Positions 25,890 to 34,497 of a DNA stretch of 54,966 nucleotides are shown one piece after another. The notes under the pieces are model-generated. The model was not told where the DNA came from. It did no database searches and saw only the letters and a list, made by a program, of their open reading frames with translations. A program made the translations under genes and the position numbers. Source of the stretch: UBA4717 sp002404395 (GTDB lineage Bacteria; Bacillota; Clostridia; Oscillospirales; CAG-272). Every line of letters begins with the position of its first letter. Position 1 is the first letter of the stretch. The DNA is taken from assembly GCA_937902275.1 (NCBI GenBank), contig CALFNW010000090.1, forward strand, positions 1 to 54,966. The letters are read 5' to 3'.

Positions 25890-27164
25890 ATGTTTGTAGA
25901 TAAGGTAAAAATTTATATAAAAGCGGGGGACGGCGGCAACGGATGCGTAGCTTTCCATCGCGAAAAGTATGTAGCGCAGGGCGGTCCCGACGGCGGAGAC
26001 GGCGGCAACGGAGGAAATATCGTTTTTGAGATCGACGAGGGTACTAATACCCTGCTCGACTTCCGTTATCATCGCAAATTTATTGCAAAAAACGGCGGAA
26101 ACGGAATGCCGTCAAAGTTTCACGGCGCCACAGCCGATGATCTGATAATCAAGGTTCCGGCAGGTACGGTAATACTTGACGCCGCCAGCGGCAAAATTAT
26201 CAAGGATATGTCCGACTGCGGTCCTGCCGTGATCTGCAAAGGCGGACGCGGCGGTTGGGGAAACAAGCATTTCGCCACTCCTACCAGACAGATACCGCGT
26301 TTTGCCAAAAGCGGTATAAAGGGAGAAGAAAAGGAAGTTATTCTTGAACTTAAAATGCTTGCGGACGTCGGACTTGTCGGCTTCCCGAATGTGGGAAAAT
26401 CTTCGATCCTTTCGATGATTTCAGCGGCAAAGCCGAAGATCGCAAACTACCATTTCACGACACTGTCGCCGATGCTCGGCGTGGTCGCCACCGGAGAGGG
26501 CAAGGGTTTTGTGTGCGCCGATATTCCGGGGCTTATTGAGGGTGCATCCGAAGGACTCGGGCTCGGACATGATTTTTTAAGGCACGTTGACAGATGCAGA
26601 CTTATTCTTCATGTGGTCGATGTTTCGGGCTGCGAGGGCAGAGATCCTATAGACGATATCAAAAAAATCAATTCGGAGCTTGCCGGGTACAGTGAAGAGC
26701 TGTCGGCAAGACCTCAGATAATTGTAGGCAACAAATACGATTCGCTTTCTGCCGATGCAGACCTTACTGCGTTTGAAGATTATGTGAAAAACGAACTCGG
26801 GGCTAAGTTGATCTATGTTTCGGCGGCGACCGGTTACAATATGGACGCACTTGTGCGGCTGACTTCCGAAACGCTTGAAACATTACCGCCCATGCGTTCG
26901 TTTGAAGCCGATTATGTTGAGGAAACTCCGAAAGATCCGACCGACCGCAGTGTTAACATCACAAAAGAGGGAAATGTGTATATTGTCGAAGCGGATTGGC
27001 TTTACAATCTCATGGGCTCAACGAACTTTGACGATCGTGAAAGTCTCGGGTATTTTCAGCGAGTGCTTCGTACCAGCGGTTTGATCGAAAAGCTTGAAGC
27101 GGCGGGCGCGCACGACGGAGACACTGTCTCGATCTACGATTTTGAATTTGATTTTATAAAATAG
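25890..27164 (+). CDS. obgE: Obg family GTPase ObgE/CgtA
   Basis: Essential GTPase of late 50S ribosome assembly and stress response. The 424-residue protein has the glycine-rich Obg domain (1-158: AGDGGNGCVAFHREKYV, GGPDGGDGGNGG), the G domain with P-loop GFPNVGKSS (about 166-174), DIPGLIEGA, NKYD (G4) and SAATG (G5), and the C-terminal OCT domain (about 345-424). Start MFVDKVKIYIKAG is the family start; the open frame upstream is leader-repeat sequence. GGGGAG directly follows the P4 hairpin. The next gene starts 14 bp later. Confidence 0.97.
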   Translation: MFVDKVKIYIKAGDGGNGCVAFHREKYVAQGGPDGGDGGNGGNIVFEIDEGTNTLLDFRYHRKFIAKNGGNGMPSKFHGATADDLIIKVPAGTVILDAASGKIIKDMSDCGPAVICKGGRGGWGNKHFATPTRQIPRFAKSGIKGEEKEVILELKMLADVGLVGFPNVGKSSILSMISAAKPKIANYHFTTLSPMLGVVATGEGKGFVCADIPGLIEGASEGLGLGHDFLRHVDRCRLILHVVDVSGCEGRDPIDDIKKINSELAGYSEELSARPQIIVGNKYDSLSADADLTAFEDYVKNELGAKLIYVSAATGYNMDALVRLTSETLETLPPMRSFEADYVEETPKDPTDRSVNITKEGNVYIVEADWLYNLMGSTNFDDRESLGYFQRVLRTSGLIEKLEAAGAHDGDTVSIYDFEFDFIK

Positions 27165-27178
27165 CGGGGGATTTTAAA

Positions 27179-28222
27179 ATGAAAGACGGAAAACTCGGAT
27201 ATGCAGTCGTCGGACTCGGGATAGGAATGGCACACGCCGACGCGGCTTATGAGTATGAAAAATGCAAGCTTGTCGCGGTGTGTGACCTGAAGCCCGAACG
27301 GCTTGAAAAGGCAAAGGAAAAGTATGAGGGCATTAAATGCTATGAGCGCTTTGACGAGCTGCTTTGCGACAAAGAGGTAGATGTGATAAGCATTTGCCTT
27401 CCGAGCGGTATGCATGCTGAATTTGCCTGCCGTGCCATGGAAGCCGGCAAACACGTGTTGGTGGAAAAGCCGATTGATATTTCGGTAGATGCCGCTGAAA
27501 AGATCTGTGAATGCGCAAAGCGGACCGGCATGAAGGCGGGCGTTATTCACCAGAACCGCAACAATGCGGTCATGAAGCCGATAAAAGAAGCGATCGATAG
27601 CGGACGGCTCGGACGGCTCGTACTCGGCACATTTGCGGTCAAGTGGTTCAGAGAACAGCGGTACTATGATAACGGCTGGCACGGTACATGGAACATGGAC
27701 GGCGGCGGATCGCTTATGAATCAGGCAATACATACGGTCGATCTGATGCAGTGGCTCATGGGAGACGTCACCAGCGTCAATTCAAGAATGGGAATATTCG
27801 AACATAAGATCGAAACCGAGGATCTTACGGCTTCCGTGGTGACTTTTAAAAGCGGAGCGATTGCAACCTTTGTAAGCACGACCTGCGCTTATCCCGGGAT
27901 CAGCACCGAAATATCGGTTTACGGTACGGATGGTACTATTGAAGCCGATGCGGATGTGCTTAAGACCTGGAAGCTGCGCAGTTCCGATGATGAGGAAGAA
28001 GAGGAAGCGCAGATGCTTGAAAAATTCGGAAGCGGAAACCGCGGTGCGGTGAGCATGGATCCGCATTTGGTGTGCGGACACGCTTCTATGGTCGAGGACA
28101 TGGTGGACGCGGTGCTTGAGGACCGCGATCCTCAGATATTGCCCGAAGAAGCGATCAAGAGTGTGCGCATAGCCAACGCGATCTATGAGTCGGCGCGTAC
28201 CGGACAGACCATAACTCTTTGA
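27179..28222 (+). CDS. Gfo/Idh/MocA family oxidoreductase
   Basis: 347-residue NAD(P)-dependent dehydrogenase. Rossmann motif VVGLGIGMAHADAAYE, signature GKHVLVEKPIDIS (about 97-109), and C-terminal domain with GGGSLMNQAIHTVDLMQWL (about 178-196, conserved His and Asp). It has an unusual acidic run DDEEEEEAQ at about 268-276. SD GGGGG lies 9 nt before the ATG. It follows obgE by 14 bp and is probably co-transcribed. Sugar or cyclitol oxidation is likely, with the exact substrate unknown. Only moderately similar to the enzyme at 7467-8546. Confidence 0.9.
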   Translation: MKDGKLGYAVVGLGIGMAHADAAYEYEKCKLVAVCDLKPERLEKAKEKYEGIKCYERFDELLCDKEVDVISICLPSGMHAEFACRAMEAGKHVLVEKPIDISVDAAEKICECAKRTGMKAGVIHQNRNNAVMKPIKEAIDSGRLGRLVLGTFAVKWFREQRYYDNGWHGTWNMDGGGSLMNQAIHTVDLMQWLMGDVTSVNSRMGIFEHKIETEDLTASVVTFKSGAIATFVSTTCAYPGISTEISVYGTDGTIEADADVLKTWKLRSSDDEEEEEAQMLEKFGSGNRGAVSMDPHLVCGHASMVEDMVDAVLEDRDPQILPEEAIKSVRIANAIYESARTGQTITL

Positions 28223-28277
28223 ATTTTCAAATATACAAGACTTGTAATTTTGCGGCAGAGATAAACAGGGGGTAAGT

Positions 28278-29186
28278 ATGCATATTACAATAGCCGGTAA
28301 GCTCGGCAGCGGCAAATCGACGGTCGGTAAACTGCTTTGCGCCGAACACGGTTTTGAGATTTATTCTACGGGAAAGATACAGCGCGAGCTTGCCAGAAGT
28401 TTCGGGGTGAGCACACTCGAAATGAATCAGCTTATGTCAAAGGATACCAAATACGACCACATGATAGACGATGCGGTGACAAAGCTTTCGGTCGAACGCG
28501 AAAACGACCGCCTGCTCTTTGATTCAAGAATGGCGTGGCACTTTGCAAAAAATTCGTTCAGAGTGTTTTTTACCATAGACCCGCAGATCGCGGCAATTCG
28601 TGTGATGAAGGACCCGCGCGGAGCCGAAGAAACATATGTTGATGTTGATGATGCACGCGAGAAGCTGATCGCGCGCAGTCTGGTGGAAAACGAGCGTTTT
28701 CGCACGATATACGGAACCGACAATTTAAATTACAGTAATTATGACCTTGTGGTAGATACTTCGTATGCCGCGCCCGAAACGATAGCAAAGTTAGTATTTG
28801 CCGAGTATGAAAAATTCTGCGCCGATGAATCGGCATATGTGAAAAAGATGTATTTTTCGCCGAAATCGCTGTATCCGAGCATCGACGCCGAGCAAATATC
28901 CGCGCTTGACTTTGAGAGCCTGATACATAAAATTCAAAGCGAAGGCTATATCCCCGAGCCGATAAGTGCGGTGTGCATAGATAGCTATAACTTTGTTGCC
29001 GACGGTCATAAACGCGCGCTTGCCGCCGCGAATGTCGGGCTTGAATATATCACGGCATATCTTCCGAATGAGGGCGAGCTTGAGGTTATCAAAGCACGTG
29101 CCGCCGAGGCCGGCAGAGCGGCAATGGAAGCTTTTGAAGCTCGCGGTGACTTTAAATATCCGAGCTGTCCGAGCATTTTTAAGTAA
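28278..29186 (+). CDS. Cytidylate-kinase-like NMP kinase fused to ParB-like domain
   Basis: 302 residues in two parts. Residues 1-180 are a small NMP/cytidylate-kinase-like domain with P-loop AGKLGSGKST (about 6-15), a possible base-binding region, and FTIDPQIAAIRVMKDPRG. Residues about 190-275 resemble the ParB/sulfiredoxin-type domain: LIHKIQSEGYIPEPISAV followed by DGHKRALAAANVG, a variant of the GHxR phosphate-binding motif. Relatives of that fold include ParB CTPases and the free-serine kinase SerK. The ATG follows GGGGG. The biochemical role is unknown. The neighbouring sugar dehydrogenase hints at a metabolic kinase, but this is inference. Confidence 0.65.
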   Translation: MHITIAGKLGSGKSTVGKLLCAEHGFEIYSTGKIQRELARSFGVSTLEMNQLMSKDTKYDHMIDDAVTKLSVERENDRLLFDSRMAWHFAKNSFRVFFTIDPQIAAIRVMKDPRGAEETYVDVDDAREKLIARSLVENERFRTIYGTDNLNYSNYDLVVDTSYAAPETIAKLVFAEYEKFCADESAYVKKMYFSPKSLYPSIDAEQISALDFESLIHKIQSEGYIPEPISAVCIDSYNFVADGHKRALAAANVGLEYITAYLPNEGELEVIKARAAEAGRAAMEAFEARGDFKYPSCPSIFK

Positions 29187-29248
29187 GAAATTATTGCCTG
29201 AGATGAACACAGCTTTGTGCACAAAGTGCGAAGCAACACCGTCCTGCC

Positions 29249-29277
29249 TTGACAGTTATGTGTTTTTGTGATATTAT
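29249..29277 (+). promoter_or_regulatory. Sigma-A promoter of CsoR-family gene
   Basis: TTGACA, 17 bp, TATTAT. The predicted transcript begins about 29285, so the structured leader at 29307-29421 is transcribed as a 5' UTR of about 150 nt. Confidence 0.8.
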
Positions 29278-29306
29278 TTACTCAAAGCTAAGCGGATCGG
29301 ATGACC

Positions 29307-29421
29307 GGTGTGAAAATCCTGACTCGGTTTGGCGAAACTTCGGATTTCACGCCTGTAATTTTTTTCGTCTGCTTTGTCGACATGAAAATTACCGATTACT
29401 TTTTGAGTCGGCTTCGCCGAC
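29307..29421 (+). repeat. Leader element upstream of CsoR-family gene
   Basis: P0: a 12-bp stem between GGTGTGAAAATCC (29307-29319) and GGATTTCACGCC (29342-29353) with one bulged A. P1: GTAATTTT (29355-29362) pairs AAAATTAC (29385-29392). Compared with the ligA copy, a C-G pair has become U-A, a compensatory change. Link CCGATTACTTTTTGAG. P4: GTCGGC-TTC-GCCGAC (29407-29421). Weak SD, then ATG at 29435. Confidence 0.8.
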
Positions 29422-29434
29422 ATGAGAAATTATA

Positions 29435-29710
29435 ATGAAACAGTGTATGGATTCCGAGAATCTGCACCGCAGACTCAAAAAAATCATCGGACAGCTGCAA
29501 GCGATAGAACGAATGATCGACGAAGATATTCCCTGTGAGGATATTCTTTCGCAGATCAACGCGGCAAGGTCTGCGTTGAACGGCTGCGGTAAGGTCGTGC
29601 TTGAAGGACATATCAAGCATTGTGTCCGTGACGGCATTGAACACGGAGACGCAGACAAGACTATTGAGAGCTTTACGAAAGCGGTCGAACGCTTTGCAAA
29701 TATGCAATAA
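29435..29710 (+). CDS. CsoR/RcnR/FrmR family metal- or aldehyde-sensing repressor
   Basis: 91-residue all-helical repressor (formerly DUF156) that releases DNA when it binds a metal or reacts with an aldehyde or sulfur species. LHRRLKKIIGQLQAIERMIDE is the family N-terminal helix. The ligand residues C34 (DIPCEDIL), H59 and C63 (LEGHIKHCV) fit the Cys-His-Cys copper-type pattern; C4 and C51 are extra. No efflux pump or chaperone target gene is adjacent. It is monocistronic, with its own promoter, a structured leader and a terminator, so its regulon lies elsewhere. Confidence 0.88.
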   Translation: MKQCMDSENLHRRLKKIIGQLQAIERMIDEDIPCEDILSQINAARSALNGCGKVVLEGHIKHCVRDGIEHGDADKTIESFTKAVERFANMQ

Positions 29711-29728
29711 ATGTTTTTTAGTCATCAG

Positions 29729-29764
29729 CCACAGGGCATCTGCTGTATTGCAGGTGCCCTGTGG
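29729..29764 (+). terminator. Probable terminator after CsoR-family gene
   Basis: CCACAGGGCATCTGC pairs with GCAGGTGCCCTGTGG (one T-G pair) around a 6-nt loop. The T run after it is poor (TGTTTC), so efficiency may be modest. From here to 29895 I see no gene. Confidence 0.6.
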
Positions 29765-29892
29765 TGTTTCAAGAGCAAGCAACGAATTTGCAGAATAGAA
29801 TAGTCACCGACCGAATTTGGGTATGACGATGTTACCACGAAAAACAAGACGAGGAATGCTCTGTTTTATGCAATATCGTTTATTTTAATAGT

Positions 29893-29966
29893 GAGGTATA
29901 AAAAGGGGTGTTAAAAAGCTTAGCTTTCGGGAGTCATACCATGTTGCCAACGCTTTTATACCCTAT
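29893..29966. repeat. Degenerate GGTGTTAAAAA palindrome
   Basis: Contains AAAAAGGGGTGTTAAAAA, the left arm of the palindromes at 8641 and 46477, then a short AAAGC-TTA-GCTTT hairpin, bounded by GGTATAAAA and TTTTATACC as outer inverted repeats. It lies at the 3' end of the broken alcohol dehydrogenase gene. Confidence 0.5.
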
Positions 29967-30661
29967 TACATCAGCTTTTTATAAATATCCAGCACATCGT
30001 CACGATCAGACGGAACAAAGTTGTTTGCCATAAGACGTCCCTGCGTTGTGAGAACGCTGTCGGTGAATGAAACTATATCCGCATCGGTCACGCCATATTC
30101 ATGCAACGGTTTTTTCGGTAAAATACGGTTCAGAAGTTTTTCAAGTTCTGCATAAACATTTTGGATATTGCATCCGAGCAGGTCCGCAAGATATGCATTC
30201 AGCTTTGCGATCTCGCCGTCAGGTTTCTTTTCCATGTATTTATTCAAAACACCCGTAAAGAGCGCATAGTTGCTTTCCCCATGAGGAACATGGTAAGTGC
30301 CGCCGAGCGGATAGCTGAGCGCGTGAACGGCGGCGCATCCCGCTGTTCCGAAGGCGAATCCGGCCATGTTGGAAGCGACCAAGAAATCTTCCATCAACGC
30401 GGAAAGCTGTTCCATGCCGTCCCGTGCCAGCTTGCGATAGTCGCCGATAATTATTTCAATTGCCTTATAGCCCATCAGCTTGGTATATGCCGTTGCTTTG
30501 GGCGAAAGTGAGGATTCCACCGCGTGGACGAGTGCATCAATAGAGCTTGTCGCAAACACTTTGAGCGGCAGCTTTTTCAAAAGCTCTGGAACCGGTACGG
30601 CATAATCCGCATAGAGGGGCTCGCCTGTCAGCCCCATCTTGACGCCGAGACGAGTGCGGTT
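29966..30661 (-). pseudogene. 4-hydroxybutyrate dehydrogenase fragment (3' part)
   Basis: The C-terminal part of an iron-dependent alcohol dehydrogenase. FATSSIDALVHAVESSLSP, SNMAGFAFGTAGCAAVHALSYPLGG and YHVPHGESNYALF, with metal-binding His residues, closely recall clostridial 4-hydroxybutyrate dehydrogenase. Homology can be followed upstream through RTRLGVKMGLTGEPLYADYAV, then fails near 30661 and a stop codon (TAA) follows. The N-terminal NAD-binding half, about 140 residues, is missing and no start with an SD exists. It is therefore a relic. It faces another truncated gene at the same breakpoint. Confidence 0.8.
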
Positions 30662-30806
30662 TATTATTATCGGAATACTTGTGCTTGCTGCGGGTGTTTA
30701 TTACCTGATTAAAGAGAAGAATGATCCGGAATCGAAAAAGATCTACTCGGTCGTCAGTGTGATCGGCGGTGCGGTTGCCGTCGTCTGCGCGTTGTTGCCT
30801 TTTTGA
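30654..30806 (+). pseudogene. Truncated small membrane protein, 5' end missing
   Basis: An open frame without SD that encodes about 50 residues: hydrophobic VRFIIIGILVLAAGVYYLI, a charged linker KEKNDPESKK, then a second hydrophobic segment VVSVIGGAVAVVCALL. It has the look of the end of a real membrane protein and is followed by a terminator. It begins at the point where the alcohol dehydrogenase fragment on the other strand loses homology, so both genes seem to have lost their 5' ends in one deletion. Confidence 0.5.
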
Positions 30807-30825
30807 ACAAGGACTCATTTAAGAG

Positions 30826-30855
30826 AAAACTGCACGGAATTTCCGTGCAGTTTTT
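30826..30855. terminator. Bidirectional terminator
   Basis: A near-perfect palindrome, AAAACTGCACGGAA with its complement, and T runs on both sides. It serves the plus-strand fragment and the minus-strand phosphodiesterase gene. Confidence 0.85.
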
Positions 30856-30908
30856 GTAGGCTTTTAAAATTTCAATGCGCCGTCGTGAGATCGGCGCGGC
30901 GTTGACTT

Positions 30909-31763
30909 TTAACTGTCTGCGCTTGTGTTCGGCTTGTTTTCCGCGGGCTGTGAGGGAAGAAAATTTTCAAATATTACGGCGTCAAAATATGCAGCCGATT
31001 CATCTTTTTCACTTTGCGACGTGACTGTCCAGGCAACGGACGCAACTTTGAATAGCCTTTTAAGGATCAGATACGGGAAAAATTTGCGGTGCCTGTAGTT
31101 GAAAGAAACAAAATCGGGATGTGCCAGGAAATTAAAGCACATAAATTCAAAAAGCCAGAAGTGCGGCAAGCGGTGACCGGGACGTGTGATAAAACGCTCG
31201 GCGAGCTGACCGCGCATCACCTCCGGTCGGTGCTTGTAAAACCATCTGAGCACCTTAGGGCTGAATGACTCTATATAGTATTTTCCGCTGTAATCGTCAA
31301 GTAATTCGGAAACTTTAAGGCAAATATCCGTAACGCAGAAAGTTCCCTTGATCTCGACAAGCAGCGGAACGCGCCCGTTTACAAGCGTTAACACCTGTTT
31401 GAGGGTCGGAATGGTATCGGTGCTTGATATGAGCCTTGAATTGCCGAGTTCACTTGCGGTAAGTTCGCTTGTTTTCCTGTCGATCCGACACATACGTTTC
31501 AGGCTTTGGTCATGGAACACTATCGGTATACCGTCCTTAGAGAGACGGACGTCAAGCTCTATGCCGAAATTTTCCTCACACGCCGCCCGAAATGCGGCAA
31601 GCGAATTTTCCGCACGGAATTTTCCGCCGAAATTCCCGTGCAGACCGCGGTGCGCAAAATCGCACGGGAAGCCGTACAGCCTTTTTGGGGTGTACGGCTT
31701 TGTCATAAACAGATAGAGAATGAAAATGCAGACTATGCCTGCGGCAATTTTTAAAAATATCAT
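30909..31763 (-). CDS. Membrane-anchored glycerophosphodiester phosphodiesterase
   Basis: Hydrolyses glycerophosphodiesters to glycerol-3-phosphate and an alcohol. The 284-residue protein has one N-terminal membrane helix (MIFLKIAAGIVCIFILYLF) then the GDPD domain: FAHRGLHGNFG (catalytic His and Arg), RAENSLAAF (metal Glu), GIELDVRLSKDGIPIVFHD (metal Glu/Asp and second His) and LLVEIKG. An alternative TTG start 12 codons upstream is possible, and neither start has a good SD. It follows the glycosidase triplet by about 44 bp or less and may be co-transcribed. Confidence 0.88.
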   Translation of the reverse strand: MIFLKIAAGIVCIFILYLFMTKPYTPKRLYGFPCDFAHRGLHGNFGGKFRAENSLAAFRAACEENFGIELDVRLSKDGIPIVFHDQSLKRMCRIDRKTSELTASELGNSRLISSTDTIPTLKQVLTLVNGRVPLLVEIKGTFCVTDICLKVSELLDDYSGKYYIESFSPKVLRWFYKHRPEVMRGQLAERFITRPGHRLPHFWLFEFMCFNFLAHPDFVSFNYRHRKFFPYLILKRLFKVASVAWTVTSQSEKDESAAYFDAVIFENFLPSQPAENKPNTSADS

Positions 31764-31806
31764 TATTCTTTGTGACGGTGAAGTTCCGTGCTTGCACAAT
31801 ATATTT

Positions 31807-33138
31807 TTAACCGATATAATAGGTCTGATACTTTTCCATTACAAAATCCGACGGATCAAGCGCTGTGGGAGTGAACATATGCGCTTGATCGATCGCATAC
31901 ACGGTCATGCCCGCGAGATTCGTTCGGATCTCCTGCGCTTCGCCGATATTCGCGATAAGCACACCTTTTTCGGAACTGTCGGGATTTGCGGCGGCGGTCA
32001 TGTATACGCCCTCTCCGCCGTCTGTAAGACATTCCGCCTGACGGCCCATTTTGTAAAGTTTTCCGAAGGCTTTGAAGCTGTAATAAGTACAATATGGTTC
32101 AAAGGTCTCGGGATTGAACATACCGCCGTATACGCTTGTGCCGATACGTGCGTCGTAGTAGCACATCATCTCCATTTTGGTGTTTTGCATTGAGCACATA
32201 AGCGCCGCTGCTTCCGCACTTGCCTTTGAGGTGCCGCGCTCGGCGCGGTTAGGCGCGGTGTTCCATTCGTTAAGATGGATTTCCACGTTTCCGAACCCTG
32301 CCTCTTCAAGCCGCTTTTCGACAAATTTTTGTCTGACAAGCGTTTCTTCGACCGAGGCGTAGCTGTGATGCGAAAAGAAGTCAAACGGAAGTTTTTCCTC
32401 CGCGACCATTTTTATAAAGTTTTCAAAAAAATCCACAAAGAATTTGCAGCGCACGCCCCATTCGTCAAGTTCGCCCTCGACTACGTATTCACCGCCGCGC
32501 GGAATTGCAAAATTTACATAATAGAATCCGCTTGAAGCATATCCGCCGATCTTGATCGTATTTTTGAAACATTCGCGCAGGTGACGGGAGGTAACGCGGT
32601 AAAGATCGTAGTATTCTTCGACGCTTCCTGTCCACATCGGGTTATCGTCTCTTTTGAAATGATTGTCAGGCTCGTTCCAGATTTCCCAATACTTTATACC
32701 GAAGTGAAAGCCGTTCGCCCAACCCTCATTATAGTGACGGATGATGTGTTCACAGACACGCGCCCATTTTTGAAAGTCGGACGGCGGATCAATGCGGTAT
32801 GCTTTTACATAGAAATAATTTTCTATCGTGACTCCGAGCCGATATACCGGCTCACAATGATATTTTTCCAGATCCTTTATCAAGAGATCTGTGAAAGCGA
32901 AATCGTATGAGGCGGGATCGTTTTCATCGGCGTCGAAATTCCGGAACACATTCGGTATATCCACATACACATAGCCGCCGTATAATCCGCCGACATCGTG
33001 AAGTCTTGAATATGGAACGTTTGCTTCCTCAAGATATCTGAATCTTGAGGTATCGATACCGAATATCGGCGGCTGGCCGACTCCGTGCATAGGTTTTATT
33101 CTGCCGAGATCTTTTGTAAAATCAACTGTTATGTTCAT
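31807..33138 (-). CDS. GH39-like glycosidase, third copy
   Basis: 443-residue clan GH-A glycoside hydrolase, probably of the GH39 (beta-xylosidase/iduronidase) type. The acid/base glutamate is in KYWEIWNEPDNH (about 151-162) and the nucleophile in IHLNEWNTAP. No signal peptide, so it acts on imported oligosaccharides in the cytosol. GAGGAT precedes the ATG. Only 22 bp separate it from the second copy. The C terminus ends MEKYQTYYIG, as in both paralogues. Confidence 0.85.
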   Translation of the reverse strand: MNITVDFTKDLGRIKPMHGVGQPPIFGIDTSRFRYLEEANVPYSRLHDVGGLYGGYVYVDIPNVFRNFDADENDPASYDFAFTDLLIKDLEKYHCEPVYRLGVTIENYFYVKAYRIDPPSDFQKWARVCEHIIRHYNEGWANGFHFGIKYWEIWNEPDNHFKRDDNPMWTGSVEEYYDLYRVTSRHLRECFKNTIKIGGYASSGFYYVNFAIPRGGEYVVEGELDEWGVRCKFFVDFFENFIKMVAEEKLPFDFFSHHSYASVEETLVRQKFVEKRLEEAGFGNVEIHLNEWNTAPNRAERGTSKASAEAAALMCSMQNTKMEMMCYYDARIGTSVYGGMFNPETFEPYCTYYSFKAFGKLYKMGRQAECLTDGGEGVYMTAAANPDSSEKGVLIANIGEAQEIRTNLAGMTVYAIDQAHMFTPTALDPSDFVMEKYQTYYIG

Positions 33139-33160
33139 GTTTATCCTCTTCTGCCGGCGT

Positions 33161-34474
33161 TCAGCCGATATAGTAAGTTTGATATTTTTCCATTATTAGC
33201 TCCGTTGGGTCAAGCCCTGTGGGCGTAAATAGATGGTTTTCGTCGATCGCATATACAGTCATTCCCGTGAGGTTCGTACTGATTTTTTGTTTTTCGCCGA
33301 TATTTGCGATAAGCACCCCTCTTTCGGAGCTGTCGGGGTTTGCGGCGGCGGTCGCGTATATGCCCTCTCCGCCGTCGATACGGCACTTTGCTTGACGCCC
33401 CATTTTATAAAGCTTCCCGAAAGCCTTGAAGCTGTAATAGGTGCAATAAGGTGTAAAGGTAAGCGGATTGAACAGTCCGCCGTAGATGCTTATTCCGATG
33501 CGCGCGTCATAGTAGCACATCATTTCCATTTTTGTGTCCTGCATTGCGCACATGAGCGCCGCGGCTTCCGCACTTGCTTTCGAGGTGCCGCGCGCTTCGC
33601 GGGTCGGCGCGGTATTCCACTCGTCAAGAATTATCTCGGTGTCTCCGAGTCCTGCCTCTTCAAGCCGCTTTTCGGCATATGCCTGCATTATTTGCGTTTC
33701 TTCTACCGAAGCGTAGCTGTGGTGAGAGAAAAAGTCGAACGGTAGCTGTTCGGCTGTGACCATTTTAATAAAGCCGTCAAAAAAATCAACATAATATTTT
33801 GCCCGCTTACAACGGTCGCTGAGCGGCTCGCCGTCCTGTGGTTTGATCGCTTCATATATAAATCCGCAAGAGGCGTATCCTCCGATCTTTATCGAAGTGC
33901 CGAAGCATTTGCGCAGATGACGCGAGGTCGTGCGGTAAAGCGCGTAGTAATCTTCGGGCGTACCCTGCCACATACCGTTTTCTTTCAATATGTAGTGGTT
34001 ATCCGGCTCGTTCCAGATCTCCCAATATTTTATGTTGAAATAAAAACCGTCAGCCCACCCCTCGTTATAGTGGCGGATTATATGCTCGCAGATCTCTGCC
34101 CATTTCCGATAATCTTTCGGCGGATCTATACGGTATGATTTTACAAAAACATAGTTTTCAATAGATACACCGAGGCGGTAAACCGGTTCGCAGTGATGAG
34201 CGACAAGTCCTTTGATCAGGATATCGGTGAATGTAAAATCGTATGAGGCGGGGTCGTTTGCATCAGCGTCAAAGTTTCGGAATATATTCGGGATGTCGAC
34301 GTAAAGATCCTGACTGAACATTCCCTCGACGTCGTGCAGTCTGGAATAGGGAATGTCCGCTTCGGTCAAAAAATCGAAGTAATGTGTTTCGAGATTGTAA
34401 AACGGCGGCTGACCTACACCGTGCATGGGCTTGACTCTGCCGAGCAGTTTGTTGAAGTCTACTGTAATATTCAT
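33161..34474 (-). CDS. GH39-like glycosidase, second copy
   Basis: 437 residues, a paralogue of its two neighbours throughout. Acid/base motif KYWEIWNEPDNHY; nucleophile motif IILDEWNTAP, where the residue before Glu is Asp instead of Asn. The insert after GGYASCGF is shorter than in the others (IKPQDGEPLSDR). No signal peptide. SD GAGGT is 7 nt before the ATG. It lies 23 bp from the first copy. Differences in the 205-225 loop may mean different substrate choice, but this is inference. Confidence 0.85.
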   Translation of the reverse strand: MNITVDFNKLLGRVKPMHGVGQPPFYNLETHYFDFLTEADIPYSRLHDVEGMFSQDLYVDIPNIFRNFDADANDPASYDFTFTDILIKGLVAHHCEPVYRLGVSIENYVFVKSYRIDPPKDYRKWAEICEHIIRHYNEGWADGFYFNIKYWEIWNEPDNHYILKENGMWQGTPEDYYALYRTTSRHLRKCFGTSIKIGGYASCGFIYEAIKPQDGEPLSDRCKRAKYYVDFFDGFIKMVTAEQLPFDFFSHHSYASVEETQIMQAYAEKRLEEAGLGDTEIILDEWNTAPTREARGTSKASAEAAALMCAMQDTKMEMMCYYDARIGISIYGGLFNPLTFTPYCTYYSFKAFGKLYKMGRQAKCRIDGGEGIYATAAANPDSSERGVLIANIGEKQKISTNLTGMTVYAIDENHLFTPTGLDPTELIMEKYQTYYIG

Positions 34475-34497
34475 GCTTTTACCTCGTTTGCCGGTGT

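Noticed and set aside
29187..29434. Leader of the CsoR-family gene as a known metal riboswitch (NiCo, czcD type)
   Set aside because: The same structure precedes ligA, serC and nnr, which have no link to metals.
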